Position numbers and translations under genes: made by a program
In this document: positions 27,639-35,389 of the stretch, piece by piece
Position numbering within the stretch: the first letter of the stretch is position 1
How the letters are laid out: each line of letters opens with the position of its first letter
Notes under the pieces: generated by a model
Databases searched by the model: none
Seen by the model: only the letters and a program-made list of their open reading frames with translations
What the model was told of the DNA's origin: nothing
Assembly (NCBI RefSeq): GCF_900009145.1
Contig: NZ_LN889812.1
Span: 407,068 to 471,067 of the forward strand
DNA length: 64,000 nt
Source: Planktothrix tepida PCC 9214
GTDB taxonomy: Bacteria > Cyanobacteriota > Cyanobacteriia > Cyanobacteriales > Microcoleaceae
Reading direction: 5' to 3'

Positions 27639-29897
27639 ATGCAATCAACATCACCGTCGATTACCATCACCCCCAACAAAGATATTAAAGTTATTAAACG
27701 GGATGGCAGTTTTGCCCCCTTAGATGTGTCTAAAATTCGAGAAGTTGTCAACTGGGCTTGTGAGGGGATGGAGGCGAACCCCATTACCTTAGAAGCGGGA
27801 CTCACCACCCGTCTCCGCAATGGTGTGACCACCAGAGAAATTCAGGATAATTTAATTAATTGCGCCCTAGAATTATGCAGTCCCTCTGACCCAGACTGGC
27901 GTTATGTAGCCGGAAGACTGCATATTTGGAGTTTATGGAAAGATACCTTAGTCCGTCGTGGTTATGAATACGGCGACTATTGTAGAACGGTTCACAACAA
28001 AGTTGAACAGGGACAATATGACGTTAGGATTTTAACCTATACCGTAGAAGAACTTCAAGAAGCTGGGAGTTGGATTAATCCAGAATGGGATAAAGATTAT
28101 GATTATGCTGGGGCGGTTTTGTTAAGTAAACGCTATTTGTTGTCTGAGGAATTACCCCAAGAGGCTTTATTAACCTGTGCATTACTATTAGCAATTGTTG
28201 AAACATCCGAAAATCGGTTATTTTGGGCGCGAAAATTTTATCAAGCGATCGCTCAACGCAAAATTTCATTAGCTACACCCATTTTAGCTAATTTAAGGAT
28301 TCCTCATGGTTCATTAAGTAGCTGTTTTATTACAGCAATGGATGATAACTTAGAAAGCATTTTTGACACCATCAAAGATGCCGCTAGGATTTCTAAAAAT
28401 GGCGGGGGTGTGGGAACCAATGTTAGTCGAGTTCGGGCGACGGGAAGTTGGGTCATGGGGAAACAAAACACCTCTGGTGGCGTTATTCCCTGGATTAAAT
28501 TATTAAATGATACTGCGATCGCGGTTAACCAAGGCGGTCGTCGGGCGGGGGCAATTACGGTTAGTTTAGATATCTGGCATTTAGACGTTCCCGAATTTTT
28601 GGAAATGCAGACCGAAAATGGGGATCAACGTCGCAAAGCTTATGATATTTTTCCGCAATTAGTCATCCCGGATGAATTCATGCGTCGGGTAATTAATCGA
28701 GAAGATTGGACACTGATTGATCCCTATGAAATTAGGGAAAAATTAGGGATTGAATTAGCAGAAACTTGGGGTGAATCCTTTGAAAAAGCCTATCAACAAA
28801 TAGAAGAAAATTTAGATACAGAAATTACCCTTTATAAAAAGGTAAATGCTAGGGAACTGTTCAAGTTAATGATGCGTTCTCAAGTGGAAACAGGAATGCC
28901 CTATTTATGGTTTAAAGATACCTCAAATCGAGCCAATCCGAATCAACATGAAGGGTATATTCCGGGGGGGAATTTGTGCCAAGAATCATGGAGTAATGTT
29001 AAACCCGGAGAGGAAGCACACACTTGCAACTTAGATTCCTTGAATTTGGCTAATATTGAACTAGAAGAACTCCCAGAAATCTGTGAAATTGCGGTGCGAA
29101 TGTTAGACAATACCATCGAAATTACCAATGCGCCCTTTGAAGCGAGTAAACACCATAATCAAAAATATCGTACTATTGGGGTTGGAGCAATGGGATTAGC
29201 GGATTGGTTAGCCAAAAATCGATTAACCTATAATCATTTAACCGAAATTAGTCATCTATTTGAAGATATCGGTTTTTATTGTACTCAAACCTCAATGGAA
29301 TTGGCACAAGAACGAGGTGCTTATCCAGCCTTTAAAGGCAGCACTTGGAGTCAAGGAAAATTAATTGGGGCGAAACCTGTAGAGTGGTTTTTACAACACG
29401 CTGGAAATAAAGAACGCTGGCAAAAATTAAGTTTAGAGATTCAACAATATGGAATTCGGAATTCTCATATTACTGCGATCGCTCCTAACACATCTTCTTC
29501 CTTAGTGCAAGGATGTACTGCGAGTATTTTACCTTGTTATAGTCGTTTTTTCTATGACAAATGGGCAAAAGGAACCGTACCCATTGCGCCACCTTTTCTG
29601 CGAGATCATTTCTGGTTTTACCCGGAAAATAAAAGCCTCAATCAACAAATTGTTGTGAAAGCAGTTGCTACTGTTCAACAATGGATTGATACCGGAATTT
29701 CAATGGAATTAATGTTTAATCTCAACGAAGGAATTTATTTCCCCGATGAACCTGATCGCACCATCAAAGCTAAAGACATTTTTGATACATTAATTTTAGC
29801 TTGGCAACAAGGGTGTAAAGCCGTTTATTATGTCAGGACTGTACAGCGTGATAGTTTCAAAGAAGCCGATGATAGCTGTGTGGCTTGTGCAAACTAA
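27639..29897 (+). CDS. nrdA: ribonucleoside-diphosphate reductase alpha subunit
   Basis: The 752 residues start at ATG 27639; an upstream in-frame TTG at 27621 is less likely. The protein reduces ribonucleotides to deoxyribonucleotides with the NrdB radical subunit. An ATP-cone at residues about 10-95 (IKVIKRDGSFAPLDVSKIRE) gives allosteric control. The barrel shows SLSSCFITAMDDN, SKNGGGVGTNVSRVRATGSW, the catalytic HTCNLDSLNLANIE and the TAIAPNTSSSLVQGCTASI loop. The C-terminus ends DSCVACAN, the redox-active cysteine pair reduced by thioredoxin. It is class I, in tandem with nrdB. The two NrdR-like boxes upstream suggest dATP-responsive repression. Confidence 0.96.
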   Translation: MQSTSPSITITPNKDIKVIKRDGSFAPLDVSKIREVVNWACEGMEANPITLEAGLTTRLRNGVTTREIQDNLINCALELCSPSDPDWRYVAGRLHIWSLWKDTLVRRGYEYGDYCRTVHNKVEQGQYDVRILTYTVEELQEAGSWINPEWDKDYDYAGAVLLSKRYLLSEELPQEALLTCALLLAIVETSENRLFWARKFYQAIAQRKISLATPILANLRIPHGSLSSCFITAMDDNLESIFDTIKDAARISKNGGGVGTNVSRVRATGSWVMGKQNTSGGVIPWIKLLNDTAIAVNQGGRRAGAITVSLDIWHLDVPEFLEMQTENGDQRRKAYDIFPQLVIPDEFMRRVINREDWTLIDPYEIREKLGIELAETWGESFEKAYQQIEENLDTEITLYKKVNARELFKLMMRSQVETGMPYLWFKDTSNRANPNQHEGYIPGGNLCQESWSNVKPGEEAHTCNLDSLNLANIELEELPEICEIAVRMLDNTIEITNAPFEASKHHNQKYRTIGVGAMGLADWLAKNRLTYNHLTEISHLFEDIGFYCTQTSMELAQERGAYPAFKGSTWSQGKLIGAKPVEWFLQHAGNKERWQKLSLEIQQYGIRNSHITAIAPNTSSSLVQGCTASILPCYSRFFYDKWAKGTVPIAPPFLRDHFWFYPENKSLNQQIVVKAVATVQQWIDTGISMELMFNLNEGIYFPDEPDRTIKAKDIFDTLILAWQQGCKAVYYVRTVQRDSFKEADDSCVACAN

Positions 29898-29928
29898 TAG
29901 TTAAATTGTTAAGCTTATAGCACTATGT

Positions 29929-29977
29929 CATACTTGTAAGATAAAGTAATCTTGCACTACTCTATTTTACAAGTATG
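29929..29977. promoter_or_regulatory. 11-bp inverted repeat covering the first nrdB start codon
   Basis: CATACTTGTAA (29929-29939) and TTACAAGTATG (29967-29977) are perfect complements around a 27-base loop. The last three bases of the right arm are the ATG at 29975. It could attenuate translation of nrdB, or be an intercistronic element if the true start lies further on. Confidence 0.6.
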
Positions 29978-30315
29978 ACCCTAGACTTCTTTTCATCATC
30001 AGCAATGGATAAAAATGGGCATAAAAAACCTTTAAAGATGCCCATAAATCCCATTTTTAACCCCAATGGAAACGATGATATTGCTCATCGTTCAATTTGG
30101 TTTGGAGAAACCACAAATTTAATGCAGTTAAACGACGTGCGTTATTCCTGGGCTGTGGGATTATACAAACAAATGCGCGAGAATTTCTGGGTACCTGAAA
30201 AATTAGATATTACTCAAGATGTCGTGGATTATGTTAATTTAACTCCCGATGAACGCTGGGCTTTTGATGGAATTCTATCCTATTTAACGTTTTTAGATTC
30301 CATTCAAACCTGCAA
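29975..30315 (+). CDS. nrdB: ribonucleotide reductase beta subunit NrdB, exon 1
   Basis: The first exon encodes about 113 residues and two bases of the next codon. It ends in LTFLDSIQTC plus AA, just before the group II intron. The conserved start of cyanobacterial NrdB, MPINPIFNPNGNDDIAHRSI, begins at ATG 30038. The frame can also start at ATG 29975 or 30005, and none has a clear ribosome binding site. The exon carries WFGETTNLMQLNDVRYSWAV and helix A with FDGILSYLTFLDS, which holds the first diiron carboxylate. Joined exons total 1,098 nt (365 residues plus stop), counting from 29975. Confidence 0.93.
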
Positions 30316-32720
30316 GTGCGATTCGTTCGGCTCAAAAGTCAGTCTCTAAGATTGATGTGGAGTCGGCAAGGTTGGAAAAACCTTGACAACTAAATGACCA
30401 TGTAGGTGAAAATCCTACCCTCTAGGTGCAAGAGTGACAGCATCACCCCTACGGTAGCGACTAGCCATCAATCCGTAAAGCGGGGCGAAAAGGCAGACTA
30501 TCGGGAGTCTAGCTGAATCAGCGTAACCGATAACTGTTGAGCAAAGTACCCATGAGTAGATAACGAAGATGTGTCTGAAGCGTCGTAACTTGTGAACCAG
30601 GGAAATAGGGCTGATACCCTGGAGCCAAAAGGCAAAGGCTAATGGAGGTGGCTAATTTGCAATAGACCACCCTGCACTTCCCATAAACCCGGCGTAGAGC
30701 ATCACTCTAAAGGTACATAGAATGGTCATTTGGAACGAAGTAACCCCTCGTATGCTCTCGGAAAGGTCGAATATTCCGAGTAGGTGCTAACCGGATGCAG
30801 CGAGTCGGAAGGATTGAGTCAGAAGCGAAAGCTCAGGGTAATACCTGAGATATGCAGACAGACTCACGATGATTTGGAAGGTAGAGTTTCAATGAGTAGT
30901 AAATATGTCTAATACGAGTTTAAAGACTACGGTGGAATGGAATCAGGTGAACTGGCGCAAGTTGGAACGCCGAATTTATAAGCTGCAAAAGAGAATCTAT
31001 CGAGCCTCAAGTCGTGGTGATGTTAAAGTCGTTCGCAGACTCCAGAAAACATTGATGAAGTCCTGGTCAGCAAAAATGCTGGCGGTCAGAAAGGTGACTC
31101 AGGATAACCAAGGTAAAAAGACAGCAGGTGTTGATGGGATTAAATCATTAACCCCTAAACAACGTCTAAATCTGGTAAAAAACCTGAAACTTGGGTCAAA
31201 AGTTAAACCAACGCGGCGGGTATGGATACCTAAACCGAATGGAGAAAAAAGACCCTTGGGAATACCAACAATATATGACCGTGCATTACAAGCCCTAGTC
31301 AAACTAGGATTAGAGCCTGAATGGGAAGCACGATTTGAACCCAATTCATACGGGTTCAGACCAGGACGCTCATGCCATGATGCAATCCAAGCAATCTTTA
31401 ATGCTATTAAGCAAAAACCCAAGTTTGTGCTTGATGCAGATATCGCTCAATGCTTTGATGGCATCGACCATGAACAATTGCTCAATAAAATCAATACCTA
31501 TCCCAAATTACGAAGACAAATTCGGGCTTGGCTGAAAAGCGGAGTTATGGACGGTAAGCAATTGTTCCCGACATCAAAGGGTACGCCACAGGGAGGGGTC
31601 ATTTCTCCACTTCTGGCTAACATTGCCCTTCATGGGATGGAATATCAGATTAAGGAATTTGTTAAAACTTTACCCGGAAAATTATCACCCAGAGATAAAG
31701 CTAAGGCAATAAGCTTAATCCGATATGCCGATGACTTTGTGATTCTTCACGAAGACATAACCATTGTCCAACGATGTCAAGAAATAATTTCTGAATGGTT
31801 AAAAGGCATGGGATTGGAATTGAAACCTAGTAAAACCAGAATAACTCATACTCTTAACCCGTATGAGAATCAAGAACCTGGATTTGATTTTCTAGGGTTT
31901 AATGTTCGACAATACAAAGTCGGAAAACATCACTCTGGAAGAACCACAAAAGGTGGACGATTACTAGGATACAAAACCCTCATCAAACCCAGTCGGCAAT
32001 CGATTAAGGAATATTATCAAAACATCAGCGAAGTGATTGACAAACATCAATCAGCACCCCAAAAGGCTTTGATTGATAACTTAAACCCGATAATCCGGGG
32101 ATGGTGCAATTATTTTTCGGGTGTGGTGAGTAAAGATATCTATGCTAAAATAGATCATCTTATATTCTACAAATTGTTAAGCTGGGGTAAACATCGTCAT
32201 CAGAATAAAACTGATAAATGGGTGGCGAATAGATATTGGCATTCTGAGGGAAATAGAAACTGGGTATTTGCTTGTCGTAAGGAGGATAAATTAACTCGAC
32301 TACTACTCCATGCAGATACTCCTATAAAATCCCATGTCAAAGTCAAAGAAAATCTATCGCCCTATGATGGTAACTGGAAATACTGGAGTCAAAGAATGGG
32401 CAAACGCCCGGAAGTTCCTAAAAGAGTAGCAATGCTCTTGAAGAAACAAAATGGGAAATGCTCAGAATGCGGATTGTACATTAAAGAAGAAGATGTACTA
32501 GAAATCGGGACTTATCCTTCCTTTATCAAAAGGCGGAAAAGATGAGTACAAAAACCTTCAACTTCTACATCGACATTGCCACGACAAGAAAACCGTCAGA
32601 GATGACAGTTCTCAAGGTACTCATGACAAGAGCCAAATCATTGAGGAGCCGGATGAGGTGAAAGTCTCAAGTCCGGTTCTGAAGACGAGCAGTAACCGTG
32701 AGGTTATTGCTTAGTTTAAC
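30316..32720 (+). mobile_element. group II intron in nrdB, with maturase ORF
   Basis: The intron is 2,405 nt. It begins GTGCG (30316) and ends TTAGTTTAAC (32711-32720). The 34-nt domain V at 32646-32679 (GAGCCGGATGAGGTGAAAGT start) is followed by domain VI. The maturase ORF lies in domain IV. A loop in domain I between GGTGG and CCACC stems carries TTGCA (30657-30661), which can pair with exon TGCAA as EBS1-IBS1. Removal gives TGC-AAT-ATT-CCT, restoring CNIPHLKSC of NrdB. It is a retroelement of the cyanobacterial HNH-encoding type. Confidence 0.95.
30905..32545 (+). CDS. ltrA-like: group II intron reverse transcriptase/maturase, HNH domain frameshifted
   Basis: The product has 546 residues. 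RT domains 0-7 occupy residues about 60-330, with SYGFRPGRSCHDAI, the VLDADIAQCFDGIDH strand, GTPQGGVISPLLANI and the catalytic IRYADDFVILHED. The maturase X domain follows (NLNPIIRGWCNYFSGVVSKD). The C-terminus enters an HNH endonuclease at GKCSECGLYIKEEDVLEIG. There a one-base excess (GGG where GG keeps frame, about 32507-32509) moves the frame, and translation stops after KRRKR. The downstream frame still reads LSKGGKDEYKNLQLLHRHCH. RT and maturase functions look intact; DNA cleavage is probably lost. Confidence 0.93.
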   Translation: MSNTSLKTTVEWNQVNWRKLERRIYKLQKRIYRASSRGDVKVVRRLQKTLMKSWSAKMLAVRKVTQDNQGKKTAGVDGIKSLTPKQRLNLVKNLKLGSKVKPTRRVWIPKPNGEKRPLGIPTIYDRALQALVKLGLEPEWEARFEPNSYGFRPGRSCHDAIQAIFNAIKQKPKFVLDADIAQCFDGIDHEQLLNKINTYPKLRRQIRAWLKSGVMDGKQLFPTSKGTPQGGVISPLLANIALHGMEYQIKEFVKTLPGKLSPRDKAKAISLIRYADDFVILHEDITIVQRCQEIISEWLKGMGLELKPSKTRITHTLNPYENQEPGFDFLGFNVRQYKVGKHHSGRTTKGGRLLGYKTLIKPSRQSIKEYYQNISEVIDKHQSAPQKALIDNLNPIIRGWCNYFSGVVSKDIYAKIDHLIFYKLLSWGKHRHQNKTDKWVANRYWHSEGNRNWVFACRKEDKLTRLLLHADTPIKSHVKVKENLSPYDGNWKYWSQRMGKRPEVPKRVAMLLKKQNGKCSECGLYIKEEDVLEIGTYPSFIKRRKR

Positions 32721-33016
32721 TATTCCTCATCTGAAAAGTTGTGTAACTGCCCCAGAAATTAGCCTGTGTATGGCAGAACAAACTTCTCAAGAAGCAATGC
32801 ACAATCAGTCCTATCAATACATGATAGAGACGATTATTCCATCGGATCGGAGAAATTTTGTCTATGATTTTTGGAGAACAGATGAAGTTTTACGCGATCG
32901 CTGTGAATTTATTGCCGGAATTTATCAAAAATATATTGATGATTCCACGGCTGAAAACTATTTCATTGCTCTGTTAGCCGATTATATGTTAGAAGGGCTT
33001 TACTTCTACAATGGGT
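32721..33016 (+). CDS. nrdB: ribonucleotide reductase beta subunit NrdB, exon 2
   Basis: The middle exon is 296 nt. It begins with T to complete the Asn codon and encodes IPHLKSCVTAPE, then MAEQTSQEAMHNQSYQYMIE. That last segment provides the diiron Glu-x-x-His pair and the tyrosine that is the likely radical site (QSYQYM). It then runs to LLADYMLEGLYFYNG and one base, T. The exon ends at the GGGT that is the 5' splice site of the group I intron. Both boundaries fall inside strongly conserved active-site code. Confidence 0.93.
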
Positions 33017-33424
33017 TAAATTAATGGCCCCCTAGCACCGCGAGATGTTAGTGAAAACTCATCAAATTGCTGGAACTCCCTAAAGCCTTTATACCAAAGC
33101 GAAATTAGAAATGATAAGCGCGGCTGTGCGAGAGCAGAAAAAAGTTAAAGGATTGATTGGAAGCCGCAAGGGATCTAATCTTTACAATGGGCAATCAGCA
33201 GCCAAGCTCCGCATAAAAGGAGAAGGTTCAACGAACAGAGGGTGAGTATCTTTAACCGACTTGACCATAAACGGATTGACTTTGATAATGGATTTATCAT
33301 CTGATTTAATAGTGATCTGTATGGCAAGTTTAACAGGTGTTGTCTATCAGATTAAAAATCTTAAAAACGACAGGTTAAAGATAATGGTATGTTCTAGCCC
33401 CTACTGAAAGGATGGGTAGTAGCG
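33017..33424 (+). ncRNA. group I intron in nrdB, 408 nt, no ORF
   Basis: The core pairings can be drawn. P1: exon GGGT (33013-33016) with GCCC (33027-33030), the last pair U-G. P3: ACTCATC (33057-33063) with GGTGAGT (33241-33247). P4: TGCTG (33068-33072) with CAGCA (33196-33200). P6: CTCC (33207-33210) with GGAG (33219-33222). P7: GAACA (33233-33237) with TGTTC (33390-33394). P8: TCTTTAACC (33249-33257) with GGTTAAAGA (33373-33381). The intron ends with G (33424). Splicing gives GGG-TTT-ATC-TAC, restoring YFYNGFIYFYNLASR. P8 has a long extension, and no homing endonuclease is encoded. Confidence 0.92.
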
Positions 33425-33885
33425 TTATCTACTTCTACAATTTAGCGTCACGGATGTTAATGCCGGGATCGGCTGATATATTCAAAATGATTAACCGTGA
33501 TGAACTTTCTCATGTTCGGTTATTCCAAAAGTTAATTCCTGAAGCCATGCAAGTATTTACCCACTCCGTTGACCAAATTTATGAAATGTTCAATACTGCC
33601 GTTGAACATGAGTGTAAATGGACGAATCATATTGTGGGAAATAATATCTTAGGAATCACCGAATCTAGTACCGAACAATACACCAAATATCTAGCCAATA
33701 TTCGGCTACGTTCTATCGGTTTAGAACCCCTTTACACCGATAAAAAGTACAGTAAAAGTCCCTATACCCATTTAGAACGCTTCTCGGATACCAAAAAAGA
33801 AGCGCATACTAAAGCTAATTTCTTTGAAGCCAGCGTCACCAGTTATGTGATGTCTTCCGGTGTCAGTGGTTGGGACGAAATTTAA
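33425..33885 (+). CDS. nrdB: ribonucleotide reductase beta subunit NrdB, exon 3
   Basis: The last exon is 461 nt (153 residues and stop). It opens FIYFYNLASRMLMPGSADIF and carries the diiron helix MINRDELSHVRLFQKL with Glu-x-x-His. Then come HECKWTNHIVGNNILGI and the family C-terminus ending VTSYVMSSGVSGWDEI, the tail that docks NrdB on NrdA. The stop is at 33883-33885. NrdB generates the tyrosyl radical for nrdA, which ends 77 bases before exon 1, so the pair is an operon. Confidence 0.93.
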
Positions 33886-33891
33886 CCTCTC

Positions 33892-33919
33892 GTAGAGACG
33901 CGCCATGGCGCGTCTCTAC
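33892..33919. repeat. 28-bp palindromic dispersed repeat, copy 1
   Basis: A perfect palindrome GTAGAGACGCGCCA / TGGCGCGTCTCTAC lies just after nrdB. Identical or near-identical copies occur at 40187-40214 and 54391-54418. Confidence 0.85.
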
Positions 33920-33985
33920 CGTTGGGATAAAATTTGTGTCACCATAGATAGAATAGCTTTCTAGCACTATTTGCTCGAACTCTGT

Positions 33986-34894
33986 ATGAATACTATCCCT
34001 CCTACAACCGAGAGTCTTATTCCCACAGAAAGACTCAAGAGTTTAATTAATCAATCGATTACAACCCTAGAAACCTTGCTTCAAGATCAGAAAGTTTCCC
34101 CTTCAGAACGAGCGAATATTGCCTTAAAAATATTAGAACTGGCAGGATGTTCTTCTGTTACTCCCCTTGAACTTTTACAATCTCCTTCTCTGCTGAGTTC
34201 ATCTTCACTTTCTAACAAGGTTCCTGTTCCCCAACTTGCTGCAACGACCGTTGAAGTTCTCCCAACTTCAGCACCTATTATTCCTGAGAATCAGCTAACA
34301 ATTTTACCCGCCAATTATGTCCAAATTGAAAGTTTCTTATCCCCGAAAGAACACGAAGAAGCCTTAAAAATTGCTTTAAAACAACCGAGTAAATTTGTCA
34401 ATTCTAAAACGACGACTCAAGCCATTAATTATCGTAAATCTTCTATTTTATATGCAACGCTATTCCCTGATTTTTATGAATTTCTCCGTAAAAAAATAAT
34501 TGCTACACTTCCTTCAATTTTAACCCAATTAAATATTACACCCTTTAGCGTTGCTCAAGTAGAAATGCAATTAACCGCTCATAATGATGGGTGTTTTTAT
34601 AAAATTCATAATGATTCTGGAAGTCCTGAAACCAATACTCGCATCCTAACTTACGTTTATTATTTTTATAAAGAACCTAAAAATTTTTCGGGGGGAAATT
34701 TAAGATTGTATGCAACGGAATGGCAAAATGGTTATGCTTTAAATGAACGGGAATTTATTGACATTGAACCTCATAATAATAGTATCGTTTTTTTTGATAG
34801 TCGTTGTAAACATGAAGTTATGCCCGTTAGTTGTCCGTCCCGACGCTTTGAAGATGGACGCTTTACCCTCAATGGTTGGTTACGCGCTGAATAA
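33986..34894 (+). CDS. 2-oxoglutarate-Fe(II) oxygenase, prolyl-4-hydroxylase type
   Basis: The 302 residues start at ATG 33986; a TTG upstream at 33971 is less likely. The first 110 residues are a helical, then low-complexity region with SERANIALKILELAG. The catalytic domain, about residues 115-300, has the iron facial triad His-x-Asp in CFYKIHNDSGS and a distal His in SRCKHEVMPV. The 2-oxoglutarate-binding Arg is in RFTLNGWLR. These enzymes hydroxylate proline or other residues or small molecules. The substrate is unknown and no biosynthetic cluster is adjacent. Confidence 0.85.
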   Translation: MNTIPPTTESLIPTERLKSLINQSITTLETLLQDQKVSPSERANIALKILELAGCSSVTPLELLQSPSLLSSSSLSNKVPVPQLAATTVEVLPTSAPIIPENQLTILPANYVQIESFLSPKEHEEALKIALKQPSKFVNSKTTTQAINYRKSSILYATLFPDFYEFLRKKIIATLPSILTQLNITPFSVAQVEMQLTAHNDGCFYKIHNDSGSPETNTRILTYVYYFYKEPKNFSGGNLRLYATEWQNGYALNEREFIDIEPHNNSIVFFDSRCKHEVMPVSCPSRRFEDGRFTLNGWLRAE

Positions 34895-35006
34895 CCTAGT
34901 TATCGTGGTCGGGTGTACAGTTTCAAAAACTGTCTACTATTATTAACAAGTTCTGTCAACCCCCATTAAGATAGACCCAAACTAATACAAAATGGGAGCA
35001 ACAGTA

Positions 35007-35291
35007 ATGAGCAATAAACAAATGGTTGCACAAAAAGACACACCCGCTTGGATTCTTCAAGTTTGGGTTTCGTTTATTCTTGCTGTGTCTACAACTGCGG
35101 TTGGGATTGCTTACCTCCCCGTTGATATTTGGGTCAAAGGATTTATGGGAATGGGATTAACTTTCTCGGTGGGTTCCTCTTTTACCTTAGCGAAAACAAT
35201 TCGAGATAATCACGAAGCCGAAAAACTATTATCTAAAGTTGATCAAGCTAAATTAGAGAAATTATTAGCTGAATATAACCCAATAAAGTAA
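35007..35291 (+). CDS. YiaA/YiaB two-helix membrane protein
   Basis: The 94 residues start at ATG 35007, preceded by GGGAG; an in-frame ATG at 34992 overlaps that site. Two transmembrane helices (AWILQVWVSFILAVSTTAVG and FMGMGLTFSVGSSFTLAKTI) match the YiaAB two-helix domain. A charged amphipathic C-terminal tail (EAEKLLSKVDQAKLEKLL) may coil. Function unknown; it is monocistronic. Confidence 0.8.
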   Translation: MSNKQMVAQKDTPAWILQVWVSFILAVSTTAVGIAYLPVDIWVKGFMGMGLTFSVGSSFTLAKTIRDNHEAEKLLSKVDQAKLEKLLAEYNPIK

Positions 35292-35299
35292 TTAATCAG

Positions 35300-35330
35300 T
35301 AGGGTGCGTAAGAGCTTCTCGCACGCACCT
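35300..35330. other. GGGTGCGT/ACGCACC hairpin after the YiaA/B gene
   Basis: GGGTGCGT (about 35302-35309) pairs with ACGCACCT (about 35323-35330). There is no T run. It looks like a dispersed hairpin element or a weak terminator. Confidence 0.5.
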
Positions 35331-35389
35331 AGTCATACCTATTGAATTGATTATATCAAATGAGAAACCAAAAACAATTAGATATATTA

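Noticed and set aside
32721..33024. A separate gene at 32698-33024 and another at 33412-33885
   Set aside because: Both are inner parts of nrdB that become one protein after removal of the introns.
33017..33424. The 408-nt insert as a second, degenerate group II intron
   Set aside because: It lacks GTGYG and domain V, while group I pairings P3, P4, P7 and P8 are complete.
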